Source: Thermohalobaculum sp039816045
Lineage (GTDB): Bacteria > Pseudomonadota > Alphaproteobacteria > Rhodobacterales > Rhodobacteraceae
Direction of reading: 5' to 3'
NCBI GenBank assembly: GCA_039816045.1
Contig: JBCBYB010000004.1
Coordinates: 124,001-188,000 of the forward strand
Length of the DNA stretch: 64,000 bases
The position numbers were made by a program, and so were the translations under genes. The notes under the pieces were generated by a model. That model had not been told where the DNA came from and did not search any database. It worked only from the letters and a program-made list of their open reading frames with translations. Below are positions 8,529-16,689 of this stretch, piece after piece (the stretch's first letter is position 1; each line of letters starts with the position of its first letter).

Positions 8529-9772
8529 TCCTGCGCCTGACGCTCCGGTCGCTCACCAACCGCTGGATCACGGTGGCGCTCACGATCTTTGCGACGGCGC
8601 TGAGCGTCGCGCTCTTTCTGGGCGTCGAGAAGGTGCGCACCGGCGCGCGGGCGAGCTTTGCCAACACGGTCTCCGGGGTCGATCTGATCGCGGGGGCACG
8701 CTCGGGCTCGGTGCAGCTCCTGCTCTATTCGGTCTTCCGCATCGGCAGCGCGACCAACAACATCACCTGGGAGAGCTATCAAGACCTGGCCGCCCTGCCG
8801 GCGGTCGACTGGATCGTGCCGCTCTCTCTCGGCGACAGCCATAGGGGCTTTCGCGTGCTCGGCACCACCGAGGCCTATTTCGACCGCTACAAGTACCGTG
8901 GGGGACGGTCGCTCGCCTTCGCCGAGGGGGAACGTTTTGAGGACATCTTCGATGCGGTGCTGGGCGCGGATGTGGCGCACGCATTGGGGTACAGCCTCGG
9001 CGACGACATCATCGTGGCGCACGGCATCGCCTCCTTCAGCTACCATGACGACAAGCCATTCCGGGTGGCGGGCATCCTCGAGAAGACCGGCACCCCGGTC
9101 GACCGCACGGTGCATGTGAGCCTCGAAGGGATCGAGGCGATCCATGTGGACTGGCAGGGCGGCGCGCGGCTTGGTCCCGCGATCAGCGCCGAGGAGGTCC
9201 GGACCATGGACCTCACCCCCAAGGCGATCACCGCGGCGATGATCGGGGTGACGTCCAAGCTCGCGGTCTTCCGGCTCCAGCGCGCGATCAACGAGTACCC
9301 CGAAGAGCCGCTGCTGGCCGTGCTGCCGGGGGTAGCGCTCCAGGAGCTGTGGGGCCTGGTGGGGGTGGCCGAGACCGCACTGGCCGGCGTCAGCGCAATG
9401 GTGGTGGCGACGGCGCTCCTCGGCATGGGGGCGATGATCCTCGCGGGCCTTGGCGAGCGCAGGCGAGAGATGGCGATCCTGCGCGCCGTCGGCGCCCGTC
9501 CCCGCACCGTCGTCACCATGCTGCTGCTGGAGGCGGCGCTGATCAGCCTCGCCGCCGCCGCTCTCGGGCTCGTCCTGCTCAATGGCGGGCTTGTGATCTT
9601 GCAGCCCTGGCTTGACACCACCTACGGGCTCTACATCTCCATAGCACCGCCGGGGGGAACTGAGATCGCGATCCTCGCGGCCATCGTGGCGACGGGAACC
9701 GCGGTCGGGCTGGTGCCCGCGCTCCGCGCCTACCGCATGTCGCTCGCGGATGGTATGACGGTGACGCAGTGA
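8525..9772 (+). CDS. FtsX/MacB-type ABC transporter permease (Zrg-like operon)
   Basis: A 415-residue membrane protein with the FtsX layout: one N-terminal membrane helix (about 17-35), a large periplasmic domain (about 40-280), then three C-terminal helices (about 285-310, 335-360 and 375-400). The motif GERRREMAILRAVGARPRTV between the last helices is the coupling segment of this family. It overlaps the ATPase gene by 4 bp, and the following gene begins on its stop codon. The likely role is as the membrane partner of the ATPase in a metal-responsive system of the Zrg type, acting on a periplasmic protein rather than translocating a solute. Confidence 0.9.
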   Translation: MILRLTLRSLTNRWITVALTIFATALSVALFLGVEKVRTGARASFANTVSGVDLIAGARSGSVQLLLYSVFRIGSATNNITWESYQDLAALPAVDWIVPLSLGDSHRGFRVLGTTEAYFDRYKYRGGRSLAFAEGERFEDIFDAVLGADVAHALGYSLGDDIIVAHGIASFSYHDDKPFRVAGILEKTGTPVDRTVHVSLEGIEAIHVDWQGGARLGPAISAEEVRTMDLTPKAITAAMIGVTSKLAVFRLQRAINEYPEEPLLAVLPGVALQELWGLVGVAETALAGVSAMVVATALLGMGAMILAGLGERRREMAILRAVGARPRTVVTMLLLEAALISLAAAALGLVLLNGGLVILQPWLDTTYGLYISIAPPGGTEIAILAAIVATGTAVGLVPALRAYRMSLADGMTVTQ

Positions 9773-9783
9773 TGGAGGATCGC

Positions 9784-10293
9784 ATGGTCGATCGGACACG
9801 ACGGGCCCTGATGATCGGCGCCGCAGCGCTCGCCGCGAATGGCGCCCAGGCGACCCCGAAGCGGATCGAGCTCGATTGGGCCGATTTGATCCCGCACGGG
9901 GTCAAAGGGACCGAGTTCGTCGAGCTTCGCTCGCTGTTCGGCATCGTCGAACATGGCGAGCTCACCACCGGGTTCGACCAGGAACTCGGCGGCAAGGTCA
10001 CCACCGAATACAACGGCAAACTGGTGCGCATCCCGGGCTATACGGTGCCCATCGCCTTTGACGACACGGGCGTGACGGTGATGCTGCTCGTGCCGTATGT
10101 GGGCGCCTGTATCCACGTGCCCCCGCCGCCACCCAACCAGATCCTGCTGGTCAAGGTCTCGATCCCCTATGAGATGACGGGCTATTTCGAACCGGTCTAT
10201 GTCACCGGCATCATCGAGGCGATCCCAATGTCCACGGACATTGCCGAGATCGGGTACAAGGTGACCGAAGCCACCATCGCGCCGTATGAGTGA
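9784..10293 (+). CDS. DUF3299 periplasmic protein (Zrg-like operon)
   Basis: The ATG at 9784 is preferred because a GGAGG ribosome site ends 5 bases before it; earlier in-frame GTG/ATG codons at 9769 and 9772 overlap the permease stop. The product is 169 residues with a short signal segment containing RR (DRTRRALMIGAAALAANGAQA). The mature part matches DUF3299: ELDWADLIP at the start, GKLVRIPGYTVPI in the middle, then LLVPYVGACIHVPPPPPNQI with a cysteine and a histidine that could bind metal. DUF3299 genes are commonly found with DUF2796 and MacB-like transporters. The exact function is unknown. Confidence 0.85.
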   Translation: MVDRTRRALMIGAAALAANGAQATPKRIELDWADLIPHGVKGTEFVELRSLFGIVEHGELTTGFDQELGGKVTTEYNGKLVRIPGYTVPIAFDDTGVTVMLLVPYVGACIHVPPPPPNQILLVKVSIPYEMTGYFEPVYVTGIIEAIPMSTDIAEIGYKVTEATIAPYE

Positions 10294-10302
10294 CGGTCAC
10301 CG

Positions 10303-11223
10303 ATGACCGAGACGCCGCTCTCGACCCATGACGCCGACCACGACGCGCGCAATGACGACATCCTGATCTATGTGGACGGGGCGCTGGTGCACCGGGACGA
10401 CGCCAAGGTCTCGGTCTATGACAGCGGCTTTCTGCTGGGCGACGGGGTCTGGGAGGGGCTGCGCCTCCACGACGGGGTGATCCCGTTTCTGGATGCGCAT
10501 CTCGACCGGCTCTACGAGGCAGCCCGGTTCCTGGCGCTCGACATCGGGCGGCCCCGCGAAGCGCTGGTGGTGGCGATCCGGGAAACCCTCGCGGCGAACG
10601 CGATGGAGACCGATGTCCACATCCGCCTGATGGTCACGCGCGGGCGCAAGCGCAAACCCTTCCAGCACCCGCATCTCTCGGTTTATGGCCCGACCGTGGT
10701 GATCATTGCGGAGCATTCCCGCCCGGCGACCGCGCCCCGCGGGCTGCGGCTCCACACCGTGCCGCACCACCGGGGCTTGCCGCTGACGCAAGACGCCAAG
10801 CTCAACAGCCACTCCAAGCTGAACTGCATCATCGCCCTCAACCATGCGGTGGCGGCGGGCGCGGACGAAGCGCTGATGCTCGATCCCTTTGGGTTTGTGA
10901 ACACCACCAACGCCTGCAACTTCTTCATCGTGCGGCGGGGCGAGGTTTGGACCTCCACCGGCGACTACTGCATGAACGGGGTGACGCGGGGCAAGGTCAT
11001 CGCGCTCTGCCGGGCGAACGGCATCCCTGTCTTCGAGAAAAACTATTCTTTGGTCGAGACTTACGGCGCCGAGGAGGCGTTCATCACGGGCACCTTCGGC
11101 GCGCAGACCCCAGTCGCGGAGATCGACGGCCACCAGATCGGAAATGGCGGTGCCGGCCCGGTCACCGAGCAGATCCGTGCACTCTACCGCGCGGCGATTG
11201 CCGAGGAGGTGGCCCGGGGGTGA
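10303..11223 (+). CDS. Class IV PLP aminotransferase (D-amino acid / branched-chain type)
   Basis: A 306-residue fold-type IV aminotransferase. The early motif IYVDGALVHRDDAKVSVYDSGFLLGDGVWEGLR is typical. K172, in SHSKLNCIIALNHA, is the likely Schiff-base lysine, and NTTNACNFFIV is the cofactor phosphate-binding segment. Members use D-alanine, branched-chain amino acids or aminodeoxychorismate, and the sequence does not settle which. It starts 9 bp after the DUF3299 gene, so transcription could continue from the metal operon, though a functional link is not obvious. The gene downstream is convergent. Confidence 0.85.
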   Translation: MTETPLSTHDADHDARNDDILIYVDGALVHRDDAKVSVYDSGFLLGDGVWEGLRLHDGVIPFLDAHLDRLYEAARFLALDIGRPREALVVAIRETLAANAMETDVHIRLMVTRGRKRKPFQHPHLSVYGPTVVIIAEHSRPATAPRGLRLHTVPHHRGLPLTQDAKLNSHSKLNCIIALNHAVAAGADEALMLDPFGFVNTTNACNFFIVRRGEVWTSTGDYCMNGVTRGKVIALCRANGIPVFEKNYSLVETYGAEEAFITGTFGAQTPVAEIDGHQIGNGGAGPVTEQIRALYRAAIAEEVARG

Positions 11224-11237
11224 ACCGTCGGTGACCC

Positions 11238-12032
11238 TCAGGCAAGCCGCGCCCGCAGCCGATCGGTCAGGACCTCCATCGCCAGCACGATCACGAAGAT
11301 CACCAGGATGATTGTGGCGGCGTTGTGATATTGGAAGAGATCGAAGGCCACCTTCAGCTCCTGCCCGATCCCGCCCGCGCCGACGAGCCCCAGCACAACC
11401 GAGGACCGCACCGCCATCTCGAGCGAGAAGAGCCCCGCATTGATCATCGCAGGCGCGGCGTCCGGCAGGATCGCACCCGTCAGGATCGAGAGCCGGTTGG
11501 CGCCGATGGCCGAGAGCGCCTCCTGCGGCTCGCGGTCGGCATCCTCCATGGCCTCGGCGAAGAAGCGCCCGCAGAAGCCGATGGTGTCGACGATGATCGT
11601 CATGGTGCCCGCAACCGCGCCGAGGCCGACGGCCACCACAAACAACAGCGCCCAGATCAGGTCAGGCACCGTGCGAAAGAGCGAGACCAGAGCCTTGAAG
11701 AGAAACGCGAACGGCCCGACGGGAGAGACGCCGCGTGCGGCCATCCAGGCCACCGGCAGGCTGAGCAGGATGCCGATGGCCGCACCGACCAGCGCGATCT
11801 GAAAGGTCTCGACGATCCGCTCGAAGACGCGCCCCAGAAAGGCCGGGTCGGTGTTCGGCGGCAGCATCCGGCCGATCAGGTTCGCCATGCGCGGCATCCC
11901 GTCCGCCAGGCGTTCGCCAGAGGGCGCGACATCGCCGAGGGAGGCCAGGATCACCGCGCCCACGGCCACCGCAGCGACGAATCCCCCGGGCGAGAGCCCA
12001 GCGAGGCGTGAGGGCGGACCGCGCTCAGCCAT
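11238..12032 (-). CDS. phnE: Phosphonate ABC transporter permease PhnE
   Basis: A 264-residue inner-membrane permease with about six hydrophobic helices. The cytoplasmic EAA loop (AEAMEDADREPQEALSAIGANRLSIL) is the contact site for the ATPase. The family-typical segment SLFRTVPDLIWALLFV is present. The start at 12032 (MAERGPP) gives an 8-bp overlap with phnC; an earlier ATG at 12044 is possible. With PhnC and PhnD it would import phosphonates, phosphite or phosphate esters. Confidence 0.88.
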   Translation of the reverse strand: MAERGPPSRLAGLSPGGFVAAVAVGAVILASLGDVAPSGERLADGMPRMANLIGRMLPPNTDPAFLGRVFERIVETFQIALVGAAIGILLSLPVAWMAARGVSPVGPFAFLFKALVSLFRTVPDLIWALLFVVAVGLGAVAGTMTIIVDTIGFCGRFFAEAMEDADREPQEALSAIGANRLSILTGAILPDAAPAMINAGLFSLEMAVRSSVVLGLVGAGGIGQELKVAFDLFQYHNAATIILVIFVIVLAMEVLTDRLRARLA

Positions 12033-12774
12033 GGGCCATCTCAAAGCTTGCCTCGAGCGCCGCCGCGGTCACCGCAGCACTGGCGCTATCGAGGCGCACC
12101 CGCCCCTCCGCCAGCCCCACCACCCGGTCGGAATAGGCCACCGCATGGGCCATGTCGTGCGAGCTGTAGAGCAGCGTGATCGCATGGTCCTGGCAGAGCC
12201 GCACAAAAAGCTCCATCACCTCGCGTCCGGCCTTCGGATCAAGGCTTGCGGCGGGTTCGTCGGCGATCAGAAGCTCCGGCCGCCGCACCAAGGCGCGGGC
12301 AATCGCGACGCGCTGCTGCTGCCCGCCGGAGAGCGTGTCGACCCGGTCGAGCGCGCGCTCGGCCAGCCCCACATCCGAGAGGGCAGCCATCGCCCGCGCG
12401 CGCCAGGCGCTCGGCGCCGTCGCCTGGCAGAACGCCCGCCAACTGCCGGACGCCCCCAGCATCCCGTGCACCACGTTCGAGAGCGCCGAGCGGCGCTTCA
12501 CCAGCGAGTGGCTCTGAAACACGAACCCCGTGCGCTGACGTAAGGCTACCCGCTGCGCCGCACTCGGCACCCGCTCAAACCGCTCGCCCAGGACCTCAAC
12601 GCTGCCACCGCTGAGCGGCAGCAACCCGATCAGGCACTTCATCAGGGTGGACTTGCCGGAGCCATTGGCGCCGATGAGCGCCACGCGTTCCCCCGCCGCG
12701 ACGCGCAAATCGACGCCCGCCAAGACCGGCCCTCCGCGGCCATAGCGCTTGGCGAGCGCCCGGGTCTCGATCAC
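12025..12774 (-). CDS. phnC: Phosphonate ABC transporter ATP-binding protein PhnC
   Basis: A 249-residue ATPase with Walker A GANGSGKST (about 34-42), Q-loop FVFQSHSLVKRRSALSNV, signature LSGGQQQRVAIARAL and Walker B ELLIADEPAASLD. The segment SLVKRRSALSNVVHGMLG after the Q-loop is characteristic of PhnC, where a permease-specific loop follows. It lies 5 bp after phnD and overlaps phnE, so the three genes form one transcript in the order phnD-phnC-phnE on the minus strand. It energises phosphonate-type import at the inner membrane. Confidence 0.9.
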   Translation of the reverse strand: MIETRALAKRYGRGGPVLAGVDLRVAAGERVALIGANGSGKSTLMKCLIGLLPLSGGSVEVLGERFERVPSAAQRVALRQRTGFVFQSHSLVKRRSALSNVVHGMLGASGSWRAFCQATAPSAWRARAMAALSDVGLAERALDRVDTLSGGQQQRVAIARALVRRPELLIADEPAASLDPKAGREVMELFVRLCQDHAITLLYSSHDMAHAVAYSDRVVGLAEGRVRLDSASAAVTAAALEASFEMAHG

Positions 12775-12779
12775 CGGGA

Positions 12780-13646
12780 TCAGTCGCCGACGAAGGCGCC
12801 GAAGCTCTCGACCCCGATCGTCTCGTACATGGCGCGGACATAGTCGTAGTCGCTGTCGTCCACCGAGGTCAGGAAGAACCCGCCCTTGTATTTCCCGTTG
12901 TCCTCGCCTTTCAGGACCGCCTCCATCAGCACGTCGCCGTTCTCGAGGAAGGCCGAGCGCATGATGTCGAAGAGCTCCTCCGAGACGCCGCTGCGGGCGA
13001 CCAGGATGTCGTTCGGCAGGTCGCGGCCGCGGGCGACCACGGTGAAGGCGGTCTCGGGGAAGGCTTTGCGCACGCGGGCGAGGTGGCCGAAGTTCATGCC
13101 CACGCCCGCGACATCGCCGCGGATCAGCGCCTCGACGGCGACGTTGCGGCTGATCACCTGGGGCGTGTAGTCGGTGCCGGGCATCAGGCCGAGATCGGCC
13201 AGCGCCTGCGCCGGGCCGAGATGCTGCGAGGTGGAGCCAACCGAGCCGAAAGTGACGGTCTTGCCCTTCAGATCGTCGACGCTCTTGATGCCGCCATCGG
13301 CGAGCACCACGATCTGCGCGAAATAGTCCGGACGCTGCCAGGCGACGACGATCTTGGCGTCTGTCAGCTCTTCGATCACCACATACTCGGCGGGGCCGGT
13401 GAGCACAAAGTCCACCTGCTCGGCCTTCATCGCCTCGACGGCAGCGGTGCGCGAGCTGACGGGGAAGAGCGTGACCTCGAGCCCGGTGACCTCCTCGAGC
13501 GCGGCCTCAAAGGCACCGAACTCCTGGGTCAGGACCTCGAGCCCTTCGATATCGGTGACGGCGAAGCGGACCTCGTCGGCGGCCATGGCGGGCGCGGCAA
13601 AGGCGGTGGCAGCAGCGAACGCCACTGCGGCAATTCTGCGGATCAT
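12780..13646 (-). CDS. phnD: Phosphonate ABC transporter substrate-binding protein PhnD
   Basis: The frame extends further upstream, but the real start is the ATG at 13646: it follows an AGGGGG ribosome site and opens a standard signal peptide (MIRRIAAVAFAAATAFAAPAMAA). The mature 265-residue protein has the PhnD pattern: EVRFAVTDIE near the start, FGAFEAALEEVTG, DFVLTGPAEYVVI, and KGKTVTFGSVGSTSQHLGPAQAL, which is the phosphonate-binding serine/threonine loop. It captures the ligand in the periplasm for PhnCE. The divergent phnM gene begins 88 bp away. Confidence 0.92.
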   Translation of the reverse strand: MIRRIAAVAFAAATAFAAPAMAADEVRFAVTDIEGLEVLTQEFGAFEAALEEVTGLEVTLFPVSSRTAAVEAMKAEQVDFVLTGPAEYVVIEELTDAKIVVAWQRPDYFAQIVVLADGGIKSVDDLKGKTVTFGSVGSTSQHLGPAQALADLGLMPGTDYTPQVISRNVAVEALIRGDVAGVGMNFGHLARVRKAFPETAFTVVARGRDLPNDILVARSGVSEELFDIMRSAFLENGDVLMEAVLKGEDNGKYKGGFFLTSVDDSDYDYVRAMYETIGVESFGAFVGD

Positions 13647-13699
13647 GATGTCCCCCTGGGGCGGTGTTTTGTCGATGGCGGCTGTGGTACCAAGCGCGC

Positions 13700-13717
13700 G
13701 CGACGGGGGTGTGACAC
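13700..13717 (-). promoter_or_regulatory. Possible weak Pho box between phnD and phnM
   Basis: Read on the minus strand: GTGTCAC-ACCC-CCGTCGC, two 7-base half-sites 4 bases apart, compared with the PhoB consensus CTGTCAT-N4-CTGTCAC. The first half-site is good and the second is weak. It sits in the 88-bp divergent gap of two phosphonate genes. Confidence 0.3.
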
Positions 13718-13734
13718 CGCTTTGGGAGGCGCCG

Positions 13735-14886
13735 ATGCGGGACGGTTCTGACGGGATCACGGCGGCGATCGAAGGGGGCCGGGTGGTGAGCCCGGAGGGG
13801 ATTGTCGAGGGCACGGTGCTCCTGTCGGGGGAGCGAATCACCGGCATTGGCGAGGCCCCCGCCGGGGTCGAGCGGATCGACGCGGCGGGGCGGCTGGTGG
13901 CCCCCGGCATCGTCGACATCCACGGCGATGCGTTCGAGCGTCAGTTGATGCCGCGCCCGCGGACCACGTTCTCGCCGGAGATCGCACTGACCGAGACCGA
14001 CCGGCAGATGCGCGCGAACGGGATCACCACGGCGTTCTACGGCGTTTCGGTCTCCTGGGAGCCCGGCATCCGCGGGCCCGAAAGCGCACGCGAGATCATC
14101 GAGGCGCTCACCCGGCTGCAGCCGCATTTCTCGGTCGACACGCGGCTCCACATCCGCTGGGAGACCTTCGCGCTCGATGCGGTGGACACCGTCATCGGCT
14201 GGATGGACGGACCGTCCGCCCCGATCATCGCCTTCAATGACCACACAACGCCGGAGATCCACACCCCGCCCCCGCCGCACAAACGCGAGGTGCACGCCGC
14301 GCGCGCCGGTCTCTCGGTGGCGGAGTACGAGGCGATGATGGACCGTGTCTGGGAGCGCCGCGACGAGGTGCCTGCGGCCATCGAACGGGTTGCGGCGGCG
14401 GCACGGGAGAGGGGCGCGGTGCTGCTCGCCCATGACGAGCGCACGGTCGCGGAGCGGCAGCGCTACCGGGCCCTCGGCGCCGTCACATCCGAATTTCCCA
14501 TGACGCGCGAGACCGCAATGGCAGCGCGAGGGGCAGGCGAGCACACCATCCTCGGCGCGCCCAATGTGGTCCGCGGCGGCAGCCATAACGGCATGATGAG
14601 CGCCGGGCCCGCGGCGAAGGAAGGGCTCTGCACCGTGCTGACTTCGGACTACTACTACCCCGCGCCACTGCACGCCGCGTTCCGCCTGGTGCGGGAGGGG
14701 ATGGCGCTGACCGAGGCCTGGGCGCTCGTCTCCACCAATGCGGCGGAGGCGGCGGGCCTGCCGGATCGGGGGCGCATCGCCGAAGGCCAGCGGGCGGATC
14801 TCGTGATCATCGATGACAGCCTGCCGGAGCTGCCGCGCATCGCCGCCAGCTATGTGGCCGGGCGACAGGTCTATGCCGGCGCTTAA
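13735..14886 (+). CDS. phnM: Alpha-D-ribose 1-methylphosphonate 5-triphosphate diphosphatase PhnM
   Basis: The start at ATG 13735 follows a GGGAGG ribosome site; the open frame continues upstream through phnD on the other strand, but that is not coding. The product is 383 residues. It is an amidohydrolase-superfamily enzyme: LVAPGIVDIHGDAFER carries the first metal ligand, and HDERT, GAPNVVRGGSHNG and LTSDYYYPAPL are PhnM hallmarks. PhnM removes pyrophosphate from the ribose-phosphonate intermediate of the C-P lyase pathway. No phnGHIJKL genes are in the window, so either they are elsewhere or this PhnM works apart from them. It is divergent from phnDCE. Confidence 0.9.
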   Translation: MRDGSDGITAAIEGGRVVSPEGIVEGTVLLSGERITGIGEAPAGVERIDAAGRLVAPGIVDIHGDAFERQLMPRPRTTFSPEIALTETDRQMRANGITTAFYGVSVSWEPGIRGPESAREIIEALTRLQPHFSVDTRLHIRWETFALDAVDTVIGWMDGPSAPIIAFNDHTTPEIHTPPPPHKREVHAARAGLSVAEYEAMMDRVWERRDEVPAAIERVAAAARERGAVLLAHDERTVAERQRYRALGAVTSEFPMTRETAMAARGAGEHTILGAPNVVRGGSHNGMMSAGPAAKEGLCTVLTSDYYYPAPLHAAFRLVREGMALTEAWALVSTNAAEAAGLPDRGRIAEGQRADLVIIDDSLPELPRIAASYVAGRQVYAGA

Positions 14887-14965
14887 CCCTTCCGGCTTTG
14901 CAGAGGGGCCGAAATCCGGCTAGACCGGCGCGTCGAGCACTCCCGGAACAGCCGAGGACAGACGC

Positions 14966-16627
14966 GTGACAACCGGCCGCCCTGCCCCGATCCACTATGC
15001 CCTTGCCGCCGTGCTGCTGGTGCACCTGCCGGTGGTGGCGCTGGTCGGCGATCAGGCCTGGGACGACGGTGCCATCACGCTGGCCTTCTCGCGCACGCTT
15101 GCCGAGGTCGGTCTGTTCGCGCTCACCCCCGTCTCGCCAGTGGTGGAGGGCTCGTCCTCGCTGCTGTTCGCCGGGCTGAACGCGGGGCTGCACGCGCTCC
15201 TCGGGCTCTCCTTCGACGGGGCGCTTTTGGCCTCCCGCGCGCTCTCGGCGGGCTTTGCGCTGCTGGGGTGCTGGCTGATGGCGGGGCTCCTGACGGATCT
15301 CGGCGAAAGCCGGGCGCGCGCCGCAGCGCTCGCAGGTGTGGTCTTTATCCTGCCGATGTTCCTGGCCGAGACGACAAACGGCATGGAGATGAGCCTCTTT
15401 GCCTGTCTCCTCCTCGGCCTCGTCCAGGCGGTGCGGTCAGGGCGGGATCTGCTGGCGGTCGCGCTCATCGGGCTGCTGCTGCTGACCCGGTTCGAGGCGT
15501 GCTTCTATCTCGGGATCGCCCTGTCCATCGCCTTCCTGACGGCGCGGGGCGCGCGCCTGCGTGTGGTGGGCCTGATCGCGGCCGTGATCGTGCTGTTCGC
15601 GGCCATCGTGGCGGTGCGCTTCTCGGTGTTCGGAGAGCTCTTGCCCAACACCGTGCTGGCGAAGATGAACCCGCCCTATTCCGGCACAGGCCTCGGCGCC
15701 TCGCTGTTCCGGCGGGTCGAGGGGATGCAGGAGCTCTTTGCCGTGCTCGGAGCGGCCGCGGTGCCCTTGGCCATTGCCGCACTGCCCGGCTGGCGCCGCG
15801 CCTTGCCGCTCGATGCCGCGCTGCTGGCTGGGCTGATGGTCTCGGCCCTGGCCTTCGCCATCGTCGCCGGAAAGAACTGGGGCTATAGCGGGCGCATGGT
15901 GCTCGGCTTCGTGCCGCTCGTCTTCGTCGCCCTCGTCTGGGTCCTGCGCGCCCGGATGGGTGAGGCGGCGCGGCTGCTGCCTCCGGTCCCGGACGCCGCG
16001 GTCTTGGCGTTGGTCGCGGTGGTCGGGGTGATAGCCTCCAACCTCACGCTCGCCCGCAACGTGGTTGGCACGATGGCGGCCAACCTCAACACACCGGCCC
16101 AGTCTGTGACACTCACCAAGCTCACCCAGGTCTATGGCACCATCGCAGGGCCGATCACGCCGGCCACTTTCGCCTCGGTGGGCACGGCCGTGAGCGCTCT
16201 CGGCGACCGGCTTGGGCTCGAGGAGGTGACCTTCCTCACCCCCGATGTGGGCGGCTCAGCGCTCTGTTGTCCGGGCCTGCGCATCATCGACATCGGCGGG
16301 CTCGCGAGCCCCGAGATCGGGCGCCATGGCTATGCGGTGCTGCCGGAGCTGCTGGCGTGGGAGCGGCCGGATTTTGCCAACCCGCACAGCCGCTTTGCCA
16401 CCGCATCGGGGATCTTTGCGATGCCGTCCTTTACCGAAGGCTATGCTCCGGTCGCCTATCGCGGCCATCTGTTGTGGGTGCGCGCGGATCACCACGCGGT
16501 GCTGTCCGAGGGCGCGGGCTCGGAGCCCATCGAGGCGGTCGGACAATCGGGGACGTTGCGGTTCTATCGCCATCCCGATCCGCCGCTCGGGACCGCGGGG
16601 CGCACGGTCACGATCCTCACCGACTGA
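14966..16627 (+). CDS. GT-C type polyprenyl-phosphate glycosyltransferase-like membrane protein
   Basis: A 553-residue membrane protein beginning at GTG 14966. About ten hydrophobic helices occupy residues 10-375. The first loop has DQAWDDGAITLAFSRTLAEVGLFALTP, in which the DD pair matches the catalytic acidic motif of GT-C transferases; PVVEGSSSLLFAGL follows as in the arabinofuranosyl/mannosyl-transferase (AftB-like) group. The C-terminal part (about 380-553) is soluble and probably periplasmic. Such enzymes add a sugar from a lipid-linked donor to an envelope glycan or lipid. Acceptor and sugar are unknown. It lies between phnM and the convergent phoX. Confidence 0.65.
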   Translation: MTTGRPAPIHYALAAVLLVHLPVVALVGDQAWDDGAITLAFSRTLAEVGLFALTPVSPVVEGSSSLLFAGLNAGLHALLGLSFDGALLASRALSAGFALLGCWLMAGLLTDLGESRARAAALAGVVFILPMFLAETTNGMEMSLFACLLLGLVQAVRSGRDLLAVALIGLLLLTRFEACFYLGIALSIAFLTARGARLRVVGLIAAVIVLFAAIVAVRFSVFGELLPNTVLAKMNPPYSGTGLGASLFRRVEGMQELFAVLGAAAVPLAIAALPGWRRALPLDAALLAGLMVSALAFAIVAGKNWGYSGRMVLGFVPLVFVALVWVLRARMGEAARLLPPVPDAAVLALVAVVGVIASNLTLARNVVGTMAANLNTPAQSVTLTKLTQVYGTIAGPITPATFASVGTAVSALGDRLGLEEVTFLTPDVGGSALCCPGLRIIDIGGLASPEIGRHGYAVLPELLAWERPDFANPHSRFATASGIFAMPSFTEGYAPVAYRGHLLWVRADHHAVLSEGAGSEPIEAVGQSGTLRFYRHPDPPLGTAGRTVTILTD

Positions 16628-16642
16628 CCCGCCGAACGGCAA

Positions 16643-16665
16643 CGGGCCCGCACGCGGCGGACCCG
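16643..16665. terminator. Hairpin between convergent GT-C gene and phoX
   Basis: CGGG-C-CCGC / GCGG-A-CCCG forms two 4-bp stems with one mismatch and a 5-base loop. It lies in the 62-bp gap between two convergent stop codons and could serve both directions. The T content afterwards is modest (TCTTGGCCTTT on the plus strand). Confidence 0.5.
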
Positions 16666-16689
16666 TCTTGGCCTTTCAAACCTCGCGCG

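Noticed and set aside
8126..9799. A 557-codon minus-strand frame
   Set aside because: Opposite the ABC ATPase and permease genes, both with strong motifs and coupled starts.
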